Shown: positions 1 through 10,545 of the stretch, piece by piece
Layout: the number at the start of each line of letters is the position of its first letter
How positions within the stretch are numbered: position 1 is the stretch's first letter
NCBI RefSeq assembly: GCF_001659605.2
Contig: NC_035169.2
Location: 14,756,263-14,820,262, forward strand
Direction of reading: 5' to 3'
Source: Manihot esculenta
Lineage: Eukaryota; Streptophyta; Magnoliopsida; Malpighiales; Euphorbiaceae
Length of the DNA: 64,000 nucleotides
Notes under the pieces: model-generated
What the model saw: only the letters and a program-made list of their open reading frames with translations
Databases searched by the model: none
What the model was told of the DNA's origin: nothing
Made by a program: the position numbers and the translations under genes

Positions 1-24
1 CACCAAAATTCCCACTGGGAGGAT

Positions 25-179
25 GCCTGGCCTAGCCAGGTCTTACAACCACAATTTGCCTGGAACGGCCAGGTCTTACAAACTCTGCTCGCCTGGCCCA
101 GCTAGGTCTTACGATAATCTGCTGCCTGGCCTAGCCAGGTCTTACCTACAGAAGGCTGCCTGGCCCGGCTAGGTCTTAC
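25..179. repeat. 33-bp tandem array in LTR (5 units)
   Basis: Five units with a conserved core like CCTGGCCTAGCCAGG followed by TCTTAC and about 11 variable bases. The core is an inverted repeat (CCTGGC/GCCAGG). Same array as at 7404-7557. Confidence 0.85.
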
Positions 180-1303
180 ACAGAGTTAGGGCTATTGGGG
201 TCGCCTTGGTCCATCCATCTCATCATATACATCGTAGTATGCAATGCAATGCGCCATATTCATGAAACTAGTGCAATCAACCTACTATAGTCATCATGAT
301 GCATGCAACATGGTAAAAGCATTTTAGTTATGCAAAGAGAAGTTCCACTCACCACTGGTAGACTCTGAACTACCTCTGCAGGTTCTGAACCTGTGCTCAC
401 TGCTGACTTCCCTGATTCCTCTGGTCCGTTCCTACACAGGTGGACTCAAATGAGGGACCAAACTAACTCAAGAACCGTTCTAAGAAACTCCCCAAAAGCC
501 CTCTAAAAGATCTGAAAACAATCACATAACACATGCAAAAGAAAGCTGGACAGGGCACTTTCGGCAGCAGGTTCGGCGGCCGAAACCCCTCTCCAGAGAC
601 GAAACTCATGCATATTCGGCGGCACCTTCGGCAGCCGAAAGTCTCGTCCAGAGACGAACCTCAACCTTCGGCAGCACTTTCGGCGGCCGAACCTTGCCTC
701 CAGAGACGAAAGTCCAAATGTTCGGGGGCAAGCTTTGGCAGCCGAAACTGCCTCCACAAGGGGTTCGGCGGCCGAACCTGGCTTTGTCCAGGGGACAGTA
801 CCCTGCTCTGTTTCATGCAAATCTCCCCCAAAATTGACCCAACATGCATAACAACTACTCCCAACTAACACATACCATATAACATGCATAAAGAGGTCCA
901 AAACTCTCCGAAAACCTCAACCAAACACATCAAACAACACTTAACATGCGTGTACATAAACATCTCCCACAAACCTCACCTAAACCTAATCATGCATACT
1001 ACCCATCCAACTCCCATAAAACCTTCAAAACTCATTAAAGAAGTTCAGGATCAACCCTTACCTCCTAAAGAACTTGAGGATGAGTGATCCTAACGTGGAG
1101 ATAGGGAGAAAACCTCTTCTAAAGCTCCAAGCTTCAAAACTTACTATTTTGCTCAAAACCTTCAAAACACACCAAAACTCTTAAAAACTTTGAAAGATTT
1201 GGTGAAAAACATGAAAAACATGAAAGTCAACGTGGGAGAGGCTTGAACTCACCTCTGGCTGTAAGTGGAGGAGAAATATCCTCCTTCCACCGACCCTTGG
1301 CCC

Positions 1304-1310
1304 TTTTATA
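1304..1310 (-). promoter_or_regulatory. LTR TATA box
   Basis: TATAAAA on the minus strand inside the context CCACCTATAAAAGG, which is repeated in the LTRs of A, C, the 8964 fragment and the 57669 solo LTR. In the 3' LTR it would drive read-out transcription. Confidence 0.7.
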
Positions 1311-1564
1311 GGTGGCTGGCCAGACCACCTTCGGCAGCCGAACGTGAATCCGAAACCATGCAATGTTCGGCAGCCAAAAGTGACCTTCGGCGGCCGAACC
1401 TTTGCATTTCTCCCTTGTTGCTTTTCTTTCAAAACTCATTTCCTTTAACACTAACCCTTAAAAACACACATGAAAACATATGTCTTACCCTTCTCGAGGG
1501 TTCCGACACTCGAGATTCCACCGGTCTACAGGCATTCCGATGCCGGACTCAAGCCGGGTATTAC

Positions 1565-1585
1565 ATTCTCCCCCCCCCCCCTTAA
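1565..1585 (-). other. Polypurine tract of element A
   Basis: Directly next to the 3' LTR, the minus strand has a run of 12 G followed by AGAA. This is the expected plus-strand priming site. Element C has the same tract with only 6 G. Confidence 0.8.
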
Positions 1586-1657
1586 GAACATTCGTCCCCG
1601 AATGTTCCTCAAACAATTAAACACATATAACACAAAGAAAAAGGGGAAAAACTAACC

Positions 1658-3814
1658 TTAAAACAGATATGGGTATTGCTGGAGCATGGACTCCCGAGTC
1701 TCCCAGGTGCACTCTTCTAAGTTGTGGTGGTTCCACAGGACTTTCACCATTGATATCTCCTTGTTTCTCAGCTTTCTGATCTGGGTGTCCAAGATCCGTA
1801 CTGGCTGTTCTTCATACGTGAGATCCCCAAGGATCTCTACATCAGGCTCACTGAGAACCTTCTCTGGCTCGGACACAAACTTTCGCAACATAGAAACATG
1901 GAATACCGGGTGAATTCGTTCCATCAATGCAAGTAAATCCAGCTTATACGACACATTTCTGATCCTCTGCAAAATCTCAAAAGGACCAATGTATCGTGGG
2001 GCTAGTTTACCCTTTCTTCCAAAGTGAACCACTCCCTTCATTGGAGACACCTTTAACAATACCATATCCCCCTCCTGGAACTCTATTTGCTTCCTACGAA
2101 TGTCTGCATAGCTTTTCTGTCTGCTCACAGTTGTTTTGATCCTCTCTCTGATCATAGGCACCAACTTGCTAGTAATCTCCACTAACTCTGGCCCTGCAAG
2201 AGCCGTCTCTCCAACCTCTTCCCAGCAAACAGGTGTTCTGCACTTCCTTCCATATAGAGCTTCATAAGGGGCCATCCCTATGCTAGCATGATGGCTGTTG
2301 TTGTAGGCAAACTCCACTAGTGGTAGATGCTGCCTCCAAGAACCGCCAAAGTCTAACACACACATTCTCAACATATCTTCAATAGTTTGGATGGTCCTCT
2401 CTGACTGACCGTTTGTCTGCGGATGGAAAGCAGTACTGAAATCCAATCTTGTGCCCAAAGCAGCTTGCAGACTCCGCCAAAATCTGGAGGTGAATTGAGG
2501 TCCTCTATCTGATACAATCGACACTGGAACTCCATGCAGCTTTACTATTTCGTCCACATACACCTGCGCTAGCTTGTCCACAGCATAGTTACTCCTGACT
2601 GGAATGAAGTGGGCAGATTTAGTGAGTCTATCCACAATCACCCATATAGAGTCTAATCTGTTAGACGTCGCCGGTAACCCCACTACAAAATCCATAGCTA
2701 TGTTCTCCCATTTCCACTCTGGAATCGGTAGGGGGTTCAGCATTCCAGCCGGCTTCTGGTGCTCTAGCTTCACCCTTTGACATGTTTCGCAGGCTGACAC
2801 GAATTGTACCACTTCTTTCTTCATTGCTGGCCACCAATACACCCTTCTCAGATCTTGATACATTTTGGTGGCTCCAGGGTGAATGCTATATCTCGCATTA
2901 TGAGCTTCCCTCATAATGTCTGCCTTCAAACTGGCGTCATCTGGTACACATAATCGCTTACCATGACGAAGAATCCCCTCACGATCAAATTTGAACTTTG
3001 CACTGTTGCCAGACTGAACAGTCCTGGCAAGCTTTACTAACTCAGGGTCCTCGTGCTGTTTCAGAGCCACTTTCTCTAGAAACACTGGTGTAACTCTCAT
3101 CTGTGCAATCAAAGCACCTGTACCAGATAACTGCAACTGTAACCCTTCATCCATGAGCCTGTAGAAGTCCTTCACCACCGGCCTTCTTTCTGCTGTGATG
3201 TGGGACAGACTGCCAAGTGATTTCTGGCTTAAGGCATCAGCTACCACATTAGCCTTACCCGGATGATACTGAATCTTACAATCATAATCACTGAGCAATT
3301 CTACCCACCGTCTCTGCCTCAAGTTTAGCTCTCTCTGACTCAAGATGTACTGCAAGCTCTTATGATCCGTATAGATCTCACACTGTACCCCATAGAGGTA
3401 ATGCCTCCACATCTTAAGTGCAAAGATAACAGCTGCCATCTCAAGATCGTGTGTCGGGTAGTTCAGCTCGTGCCTCTTTAGCTGTCTAGAAGCATAAGCT
3501 ATCACTCTGTCATTCTGCATCAACACACAACCTAATCCCACTCGGGATGCATCACAGAACACTGTGAAATCTTCATCACTGATCGACAGAGCTAACACCG
3601 GTGCTGAAGTCAATCGTCTCTTCAACTCTTCAAAACTCTCATCACAATCCTCTGACCATACGAACTTCTGATTCTTTCTGGTCAGTCTGGTTATAGGAGC
3701 AGCTATCTTCGAGAAGTCCTGAACGAACCTCCGATAGTAGCCTGCCAAACCCAAAAAACTCTTGATCTCAGTCACTGTCGTGGGTGTAGGCCAATTGGCT
3801 ACTGCCTCTACCTT
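1658..3814 (-). pseudogene. Element A pol C-terminal part: RT end, RNase H, integrase, chromodomain
   Basis: A 705-codon open stretch (1658-3775) plus a short lead-in. It begins at the RT connection ([14 protein letters not shown]). RNase H follows with [10 protein letters not shown], the glutamate in [19 protein letters not shown] and VVADAL, so the catalytic acidic residues are present. The integrase has an HHCC zinc site (HPGATK...CETCQR) and the DDE residues in [15 protein letters not shown] and QSERTI. A GPF module ([11 protein letters not shown]) and a chromodomain-like tail ([16 protein letters not shown]) end it. It integrates cDNA and probably targets chromatin through the tail. It is cut from the rest of pol by TAA at 3815-3817, hence pseudogene. 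It ends about 90 bp before the 3' LTR. Confidence 0.93.
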
Positions 3815-4258
3815 TTAGGGATCAATTGCTATTCCTTCTTCTGATACTACATGACCCAAAAAGGAAATGCTCCTGAGCCAGAACTCGCACTTGGAGAACT
3901 TGGCATACAAGTCATGCTCTCTCAAGGTCTGAAGAACTATCTGCAGATGCTGGGCATGTTCTTCTGCATTTCTGGAGTACACCAAGATATCATCGATAAA
4001 GACGATCACAAAGCGATCCAGGTACTCCCTGAAAACCCTGTTCATGAGATCCATGAATGCTGCAGGGGCGTTAGTCAACCCGAACGGCATTACCAGGAAC
4101 TCATAATGCCCATATCTAGTTCTGAAAGCAGTCTTGGATATATCTTCTTCCCTGATCTTCAACTGGTGGTATCCAGATCTCAGATCTATTTTAGAGAAAC
4201 AACCTGCTCCTGCCAACTGGTCGAATAGATCATCGATCCTGGGTAATGGATACTTATT
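3815..4258 (-). pseudogene. Element A reverse transcriptase core
   Basis: Same frame as the segments on both sides, between stops at 4259 and 3815. It contains RT motif A ([13 protein letters not shown]), motif B ([12 protein letters not shown]) and the catalytic YXDD-type box as FIDDILVYS, so both catalytic aspartate sites are kept. Only the upstream TAG and downstream TAA stop it from joining protease and RNase H. Element C has lost motif A by deletion. Confidence 0.92.
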
Positions 4259-5074
4259 CTAGGTAGTGGCTTTGTTTAACTGCCGATAGTCAACACAAAG
4301 TCTAAAAGGTCCATCCTTCTTCCTGACAAACAGGACTGGAGCACCCCAAGGTGAGGTACTCGGGCGGATGAAACCCTTGTCTACCAAATCCTGTAACTGC
4401 TCTTTCAATTCTCTCAGCTTAGCTGGTGCCATCCTGTAGGGAGGAAGAGAGATCGGTCTGGTACCAGGTATCAATTCGATCTCAAACTCTATTTCCCTAT
4501 TAGGTGGTAGTCCTGAAAGCTCTTCAGGAAACACATATGGGAACTCACAAACCACTGGTACTGAGGATGGTTCCCTAACCTGATTATCTAGCTCTCTCAC
4601 ATGAGCTAGGAACCCCTGACAACCCTTCCTTAACAACCTACGAGCCTGGAGGGCTGATATCAAACCCTTAGGTGTCCCTCTCCTGTCTCCTCTGAAGACA
4701 CACTCTGACCCATCCTGGTCTCTGACACTGACTACTTTGTCTCTGCAGTTCAAAGTAGCATTATATGTAGATAACCAATCCATCCCTAGAATGACATCAA
4801 AATCTGCCAACTCTAGAACCACAAGGTCAGCTGGAAGGTATCTACCCTCTATACACACTGGACTGACTTGACAGACTGACTCTGCCAATGATGGGTCACA
4901 TCTAGGTCCACTGACCCAGAGAGGACACGCTAACTCGGAGACTATCAAACCCAACCTCTCTGCGGCTCTAGAAGCAATGAAAGAGTGAGAAGCACCGGGG
5001 TCCATCAAAGCATACACCTCTGAACACCCAATGATGAGATTACCTGACACCACTGTGTTCGAAGTGTCTGCCTC
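4259..5074 (-). pseudogene. Element A aspartic protease and RT N-terminus
   Basis: The segment starts after the TAG at 5075 and ends at the TAG at 4259. The retropepsin active site is visible as [11 protein letters not shown], with a second typical stretch at [12 protein letters not shown] then begins ([20 protein letters not shown], then [11 protein letters not shown]). The protease would cut the gag-pol polyprotein. No frameshift separates it from gag; the family normally makes one polyprotein. Confidence 0.92.
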
Positions 5075-6394
5075 CTACTGAGTCATGGTGAAAATCCGTG
5101 CTGGGGCTGACGGACCTGCACCTCGGGAACCCATCCCTGATGAAGAGGCTGCCCCTCTTCCTCTACCTCTGCCACTGCTTGGTGGTCGGGCTAAAGCTGC
5201 TGATTGGACTACACTGCCTGAGGTCATCTGCTGGGATGGTGTAACCAAAGTCGCCTGAGGACATTCCCGTGCATAATGTCCCTCTTGCCAACATCTATAG
5301 CAGGCTGTCGATCCCAACAAACAAGCTCCTTTGTGCGGTCTCCCACACCTATTGCACACTGGAATATCTGTGCCAGAGCTGGAGCCACTACTCATTCCCA
5401 GACCCGTCTTAATTCTGCTCCAGAACTTGCCTCTCTTTCCTCTGAGTTTATCCCATCTCTTCTTGCTCGCACTGACCATACTCTGTGAGGAGGAACCTGG
5501 TTTAACACCAGAAGACTGTGCCTTTGCTTGCTTGACTACTCCCTGACTGATGGCACTGGCCTCCATCTTTCGAGCAGCATCCACAATCGAGTGGAAACTC
5601 TCTTTCTCTGCATGGAGGATCAAGGAGAAATACCTGGGATGTAGCCTCGTGGCATATCTCTTTGCCTTCTTCTGGTCCGTATCATACGCCTGACCCACGT
5701 ATGGTAACAATTCCAGGAACTTATCTGTATACTCATCAACACTCATCTCCTCCGTCTGTCTCAACTGTTCAAACTCCACAACCTTTAGCTCCCTGGAACT
5801 GTCAGGAAAAGCCCACCCAGCAAAGTCGTTGGCGAACTCTTCCCATGTCATACTGTCTCTTCTAGGGTCCACGTAGTTCTTGAACCATTCTCTGGCTTTC
5901 TTGCATTTTAATGTGAACCCTGCCATCTCAATAGCTCTACTATCATCTGCTCCCAACTCACTTGTTATCATTCGGACTGCACTGAGATACTCAAAGGGAT
6001 CATCTCCCGTGTTGAATTTAGGAGCATCCAACTTTAAGTACTCCGTCATCTTTACCTTACTTCCCCCTGACGAACTGGGTTGTGCTTCAACAATAGGGGC
6101 TACTGGTTCAGGTGGTGGTGGTGGTAGTACTGTTTCTCTGGATTCAGGCGATGCTGAACTTGGATGAACAGGTGGGGGTGGATACATGTGATATGGTGGA
6201 TAGAAGGAAGGATAAGGCATATATGGCATGTAGGGTGGATATGGGGCAAAGCTGGAGTAATCCGACGTGCCTCCCATCGGATACCCTGGGCCCTGTTGAA
6301 AGGGTGGATAGCCAAACCCCGAGGCCTGTACGCCTCCCTGAGACTCCCCCATACCTTCTTCTGACCGTCCGATACCCATACTTTCATCTCTACT
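5075..6394 (-). pseudogene. Element A Gag main body (capsid, zinc knuckle)
   Basis: Proline/tyrosine-rich N-terminal stretch, then a retrotransposon gag (PF03732-like) domain around EWFKNYVDPRRDSMTWEEF and FEQLRQTEEMSVDEY, then a basic stretch and a CCHC zinc knuckle (CYRCWQEGHYAREC), then a Gly/Arg/Ser-rich end. Gag forms the particle and binds RNA. It is cut from its start by a TAG at 6395-6397 and from protease by TAG at 5075-5077; element C has a glutamine codon at the latter site. Confidence 0.92.
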
Positions 6395-6610
6395 CTAAGC
6401 CTCCTCCCTAGCCACTCTCTCTTCTTCTGCTCTTTCCCCTCTGCCTACGCCTCTTCTGCTCTCGTCAGAAGACCTTCTAGGGTCTCTTGACGTTCCCTCC
6501 CTGCTTGACCTATGAGATCTTGCCCTTGGCAATGCAGGAGGACGAGCAGCTGTTCCCTCACTGACAGGTGGGACTCCAGTCAATCTCGCGGATCGACGAG
6601 TTCCTCGCAT
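6395..6610 (-). pseudogene. Element A Gag N-terminus
   Basis: The likely start is the ATG at 6608-6610 (MRGTRRSARLTG), in frame with the rest of gag. The frame is open upstream to 6703, but that part is not protein-like. Ten bases before the ATG is a splice-acceptor-like site. The segment ends at an early TAG (6395-6397) that removes the rest of gag. Confidence 0.75.
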
Positions 6611-6618
6611 CTTAACGT

Positions 6619-6630
6619 TCTGGAAAACAG
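6619..6630 (-). promoter_or_regulatory. Putative 3' splice site before gag
   Basis: On the minus strand CTGTTTTCCAG ends at 6620, and gag ATG follows after 9 bases. Element C has TGTGTTTTCAG at the same place (52184). The matching donors would be in the LTR (8458, 8649 or 7731). No RNA evidence is available. Confidence 0.4.
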
Positions 6631-6816
6631 CACATAACATAACACATAAGCAACACATATAAAAGAATGCCCATGCATAAATCATGGCATTGCACATCAT
6701 CATATAGACAGGACTAACATCCTATCCTAGTGGACATGTTTTCCTATTGTGCTTGACCCACTAAACCTCTATGAGCCCAACTCTATCTCTATAGGTCCGA
6801 CCATGTGAACCTAGGA

Positions 6817-6827
6817 CTCTGATACCA
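6817..6827 (-). other. Primer-binding site (tRNA-iMet)
   Basis: TGGTATCAGAG on the minus strand, three bases from the 5' LTR end. It is complementary to the 3' end of plant initiator methionine tRNA, as usual for this lineage. Confidence 0.9.
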
Positions 6828-7403
6828 ATCTGTAACAGCCCGAAAACCGAACTGCTACCGGCACTAGGATCCAGATCGACTTAAGGTCGCCGGGACCCGT
6901 AGTAAGCCTGCTATCCTGTCTGTGTACCTGTGAAATGCCATACATGATCCTACTTTTTCTGTAAAAACATAAAAACTTTCCTCCAAGGCTTAACCTGTGC
7001 ATGCACTATATCTTTGCTAATGTATATCCCCACTCTAGGCTGATAAACTCATAATGTTAAGCCTGGTTTTCTCATATACATAACAAGAAAAGAGAACATA
7101 CATATACTGATCATGTATATACACAAAGGGATTACAACTCTGATAAGTCAAGCACAAGTCTATACACTGTACACTAGCTCTTTACAATACATGTCCACAC
7201 TACCTATTACAATACTCATCATCTTCCATACCCTGCTGAACTCCCTCTGGACTCTGAACCTGCACAACTGGGGTTAGGGGAGAGGGATGAGCTATACAAG
7301 CCCAATGAGTAGAACTATAAAACATGATCTCATGGAATGCATCACATCACAGACATTTCATCTCAAGGATAGACATGACCACCAAAATTCCCACTGGGAG
7401 GAT

Positions 7404-7557
7404 GCCTGGCCTAGCCAGGTCTTACAACCACAATTTGCCTGGCCTGGCCAGGTCTTACAAACTCTGCTCGCCTGGCCCAGCCAGGTCTTACGATAATCTA
7501 CTGCCTGGCCTAGCCAGGTCTTACCTACAGAAGGCTGCCTAGCCAGGCCAGGTCTTA
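7404..7557. repeat. 33-bp tandem array, 5 units, hairpin cores
   Basis: Units start near 7404, 7437, 7470, 7503 and 7536. Each has an inverted-repeat core such as CCTGGCCTAGCCAGG, then GTCTTAC, then a variable tail. Confidence 0.88.
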
Positions 7558-7725
7558 CACAGAGTTAGGGCTATTGGGGTCGCCTTGGTCCATCCATCTC
7601 ATCATATACATCGTAGTATGCAATGCAATGCGCCATATTCGTGAAACTAGTGCAATCAACCTACTATAGTCATCATGATGCATGCAACATGCTAAAAGCA
7701 TTTTAGTTCTGCAAAGAGAAGTTTC

Positions 7726-7731
7726 ACTCAC
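7726..7731 (-). promoter_or_regulatory. Conserved splice-donor-like site D3
   Basis: GTGAGT on the minus strand. The equivalent place has GGTGAGT in the left LTR of C, the 57669 solo LTR and the 26602 solo LTR. Confidence 0.35.
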
Positions 7732-7925
7732 CGCTGGTAGACTCTGAACTACCTCTGCAGGTTCTGAACCTGTGCTCACTGCTGACTTCCCTGATTCCTC
7801 TGGTCCGTTCCTACACAGGTGGACTCAAATGAGGGACCAAACTAACTCAAGAACCGTTCTAAGAAACTCCCTAAAAGCCCTCTAAAAGATCCGAAAACAA
7901 TCCATAACACATGCAAAAGAAAGCT

Positions 7926-8176
7926 GGACAGGGCACTTTCGGCGGCAGGTTCGGCGGCCGAAACCCCTCTCCAGAGACGAAACTCATGCATGTTCGGCGG
8001 CACCTTCGACAGCCGAAAGTCTCGTCCAGAGACGAACCTCAACCTTCGGCGGCACTTTCGGCGGCCGAACCTTGCCTCCAGAGACGAAAGTCCAAATATT
8101 CGGGGGCAAGCTTTGGCAGCCGAAACTGCCTCCACAAGGGGTTCGGCGGCCGAACCTTCCTTCGGCGGCCGAACCT
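7926..8176. repeat. Array of TTCGGCNGCCGAA near-palindromes
   Basis: About nine full or partial copies within 250 bp, several exact (for example in the GGTTCGGCGGCCGAACC context). Further copies lie in U3 (8725-8800). Each copy holds a GCCGCC core on one strand. The matching array in the left LTR is 551-780. Confidence 0.9.
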
Positions 8177-8453
8177 GGCTTTGTCCAGGGGACAGAACCC
8201 TGCTCTGTTTCATGCAAATCTCCCCCAAAATTGACTCAACATGCATAGCAACTACTCCCAACTAACACATACCATATAACATGCATAAAGAGGTCCAAAA
8301 CTCTCCGAAAACCTCAACCAAACACATCAAACAACACTTAACATGCGTGTACATAAACATCTCCCACAAACCTCACCTAAACCTAATCATGCATACTACT
8401 CATCCAACTCCCATAAAACCTTCAAAACTCATCAAAGAAGTTCAGGATCAACC

Positions 8454-8459
8454 CTTACC
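8454..8459 (-). promoter_or_regulatory. Conserved splice-donor-like site D2
   Basis: The minus strand reads TTTAGGAG|GTAAGG, a near-perfect plant donor. It is present in both LTRs of A (1054-1058 in the left copy), both LTRs of C, and the remnant of E (near 42987). Confidence 0.45.
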
Positions 8460-8643
8460 TCCTAAAGAACTTGAGGATGAGTGATCCTAACGTGGAGATA
8501 GGGAGAAAACCTCTTTCAAAGCTCCAAGCTTCAAAACTTACTATTTTGCTCAAAACCTTCAAAACACACCAAAACTCTTAAAAACTTTGAAAGATTTGGT
8601 GAAAAACATGAAAAACATGAAAGTCAACGTGGGAGAGGCTTGA

Positions 8644-8649
8644 ACTCAC
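8644..8649 (-). promoter_or_regulatory. Conserved splice-donor-like site D1
   Basis: CAGAG|GTGAGT about 50 bases downstream of the TATA box. Comparable GGTGAGT or GGTAAGT sites follow the TATA boxes of the 8964 fragment, C (right LTR, 53355-53360) and the 57669 solo LTR. Confidence 0.35.
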
Positions 8650-8700
8650 CTCTGGCTGCAAGTGGAGGAGAAATATCCTCCTTCCACCGACCCTTGGCCC

Positions 8701-8707
8701 TTTTATA
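8701..8707 (-). promoter_or_regulatory. TATA box of element A promoter
   Basis: TATAAAA on the minus strand in the conserved context CCACCTATAAAAGG. Transcription would start near 8670. Confidence 0.75.
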
Positions 8708-8963
8708 GGTGGCTGGCCAGACCACCTTCGGCAGCCGAACGTGAATCCGAAACCATGCAATGTTCGGCAGCCGAAAGTGACCTTCGGCAGCCGAACCTTT
8801 GCATTTCTCTCTTGTTGCTTTTCTTTCAAAACTCATTTCCTTTAACACTAACCCTTAAAAACACACATGAAAACATATGTCTTACCCTTCTCGAGGGTTC
8901 CGACACTCGAGATTCCACCGGTCTACAGGCATTCCGATGCCGGACTCAAGCCGGGTATTACAT

Positions 8964-9468
8964 GATCTTAGCTCCAAAACTCTTCAAAACCAAGTTAGAA
9001 CTCGTTAAAACTTGAAAGATTTTAGGAAAATTATCAAAACCAACCATGGGAGAGCATGGACTCACCGTTAGCCGAAAATAGGGGAGAAAGCTCGCCCATT
9101 TTCGGCCATGGGGCCTTTTATAGGTGGCTAGCCAAGCCACCTTCGGAAGCCGAAGGCGACTCCAAAACGCATGCATGTTCGGCGGCCGAACACGAGGTTT
9201 GGAGAACGAACATGAGCCACATTTGGAAGCCTAACGTGCCCCCCTAAACTATCCCACGTTCGGCAGCCGAACTTGAGGTTCGGCGGTCGAACCTAGAAAT
9301 GCCTCCATGGTCTTTTTAATTTAAAACCCAATTTCTTTCTTACTCAAAACCATGAAATACATGAAAATATTTTATAAAAACATGATTTTACCCTTCTAGA
9401 GGTTTCCGATATCCGAGATCCCACCGGACGGTAGGAATTCCGATACCAGAGTCTAGCCGGGTATTACA
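8964..9468 (-). repeat. Truncated LTR of an older related chromovirus
   Basis: It ends in GGGTATTACA at 9468 and has the same U3 plan as A: a TATA box (9116-9122), TTCGGC motifs, and a donor-like site after the TATA. Sequence identity with A's LTR is clearly partial. The inner side stops exactly where element A begins, so A jumped into this LTR; the rest should lie left of the window. Confidence 0.85.
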
Positions 9469-9840
9469 CTATTATTCCAGGAGTGTGGAAGATTGTTTGG
9501 TCTTTTCTGGTTATGTCCAAGTTGAAATTTTTTCTTTGGCATTGTCTCCATAATACTTTATTAGTTTTTAACAATTTAGCAATACAAGATATTGTAGCTG
9601 ACTCTCAATGTTTTATTTGTTTGTCTTAACTAGAAACTTTTGAACATATATTCTTTTGATGTCCTAATATTAGAATGATTTAATTTATTAGTCCTATGGG
9701 TATAACATGTTCATTGGATTTTCTTAGTTTTTGGAAATAATGAAAAGTTTCATTGGAAAAGTCGCATTGGGATTCAGATGGTTTATTACTCGTAATCTTA
9801 TTTACAATGACATATTTAGAAAGAGTATAACATATGCATA
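9469..9840 (+). pseudogene. LINE fragment: zf-RVT domain
   Basis: Plus-strand translation gives VWKIVWSFLVMSKLKFFLWH, then a CXXC-type pair (QCFICLS), then ETFEHIFF and CPNI, which is the zinc-binding domain downstream of RT in plant LINEs. It contains stops, lacks RT in front, and is cut on the left by the LTR fragment. Decay is heavy, so the right edge is approximate. Confidence 0.6.
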
Positions 9841-10545
9841 TTTAACAAAGTTGACTCTAATTCTGTAGCTACATCATAATATATATATTGATTTTTAGTA
9901 GTGGTGTATTTGTTGATCCTCTACTTTTGTGCTGCTTTTATCTGGTAATTTATATAATTACAATGAGAGTCCACCCCAAATTACCGTGAGAGTCCACTTT
10001 CATTTGGAGTTATCATGTTTAGTTATCATGCTTATGTGTGAAATTTTATAGTAAGATTAGTTTTCATTTGATTGCTATTATTGTCATTGTTATTGATAAT
10101 AAAAAAAATTAATAGTTAATGATATTGTCAAAAAGATTTGTTACATTATTGCTTTTGCAAATGAAGTTTGAACTGTCATTATAAATATTAAATGAACTTC
10201 TAATATTAACATTTACTCAGTAATGTGTGATAGACTCTTTATTGTTATATTATACATTATATGTATTAATATTTTTTTAATATAAAAATTTAGTGCAATG
10301 ATATCTATAATATTATATTTTAATTTTTCAATTCTACGAATTATATTTTAAGATATTTCTTATATGATGAATAATTTTTCTAATATAATGTCTAAACTCT
10401 TTTTAAAAAATTATGTTCTTTTATAATATAACAGTTTTTTTTAATATCGTTCCACTACTGTTTTTAATAGTCATATTTAAATCTGATTTATTGTAGGTAA
10501 AAAAATTATTGATTTTTTTATTTATAAATTATTATTTTTACGTTA
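9841..10545. other. AT-rich DNA, no gene seen
   Basis: Strongly AT-rich with short A/T runs. Two copies of GAGAGTCCAC lie at about 9965 and 9985. I see no coding or structured feature. Confidence 0.6.

Larger units (their letters stand above)
1..1564 (-). repeat. 3' LTR of element A (partial)
   Basis: Base 1 aligns with base 7380 of the other LTR, so about 550 bp of U5 lie left of the window. The outer end reads TTACA on the plus strand (1560-1564), which is TGTAA at the LTR start on the minus strand. It differs from the 5' LTR by scattered substitutions and lacks about 20 bp present near 8157-8176. Confidence 0.93.
1..8963 (-). mobile_element. Element A: Ty3/gypsy chromovirus (Tekay/Del-like), cut by window edge
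   Basis: A minus-strand LTR retrotransposon. The 5' LTR is 6831-8963, then PBS, gag, protease, RT, RNase H, integrase with chromodomain, a polypurine tract, and the 3' LTR (1-1564, incomplete). The tRNA-iMet primer site, long LTR (2.13 kb), GPY/F-like module and a C-terminal chromodomain-like tail place it with Tekay/Del chromoviruses. All coding parts lie in one frame but are cut by stops at 6395, 5075, 4259 and 3815, so it should not move by itself. It sits inside an older related LTR (8964-9468). The left target-site duplication lies outside the window. Confidence 0.93.
6831..8963 (-). repeat. 5' LTR of element A (2133 bp)
   Basis: Plus-strand ends TGTAACAG...GTATTACA; on the minus strand it starts TGTAATACCCGG. 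With TATA at 8701-8707, U3 is short (about 290 bp) and R/U5 very long (about 1.8 kb). It contains a 33-bp tandem array, a dense array of TTCGGCNGCCGAA motifs, and three splice-donor-like sites on the sense strand. Confidence 0.95.

Noticed and set aside
25..179. CRISPR-like look of the 33-bp array (constant core, variable tail)
   Set aside because: It lies in a plant LTR, the variable part is only about 11 bases, and the array is duplicated in both LTRs; it is an LTR minisatellite.
533..868. Open frames with repeated SAAEP/FGGRT-like peptides in the LTRs
   Set aside because: They are translations of the TTCGGCNGCCGAA array in all frames and both strands, not proteins.
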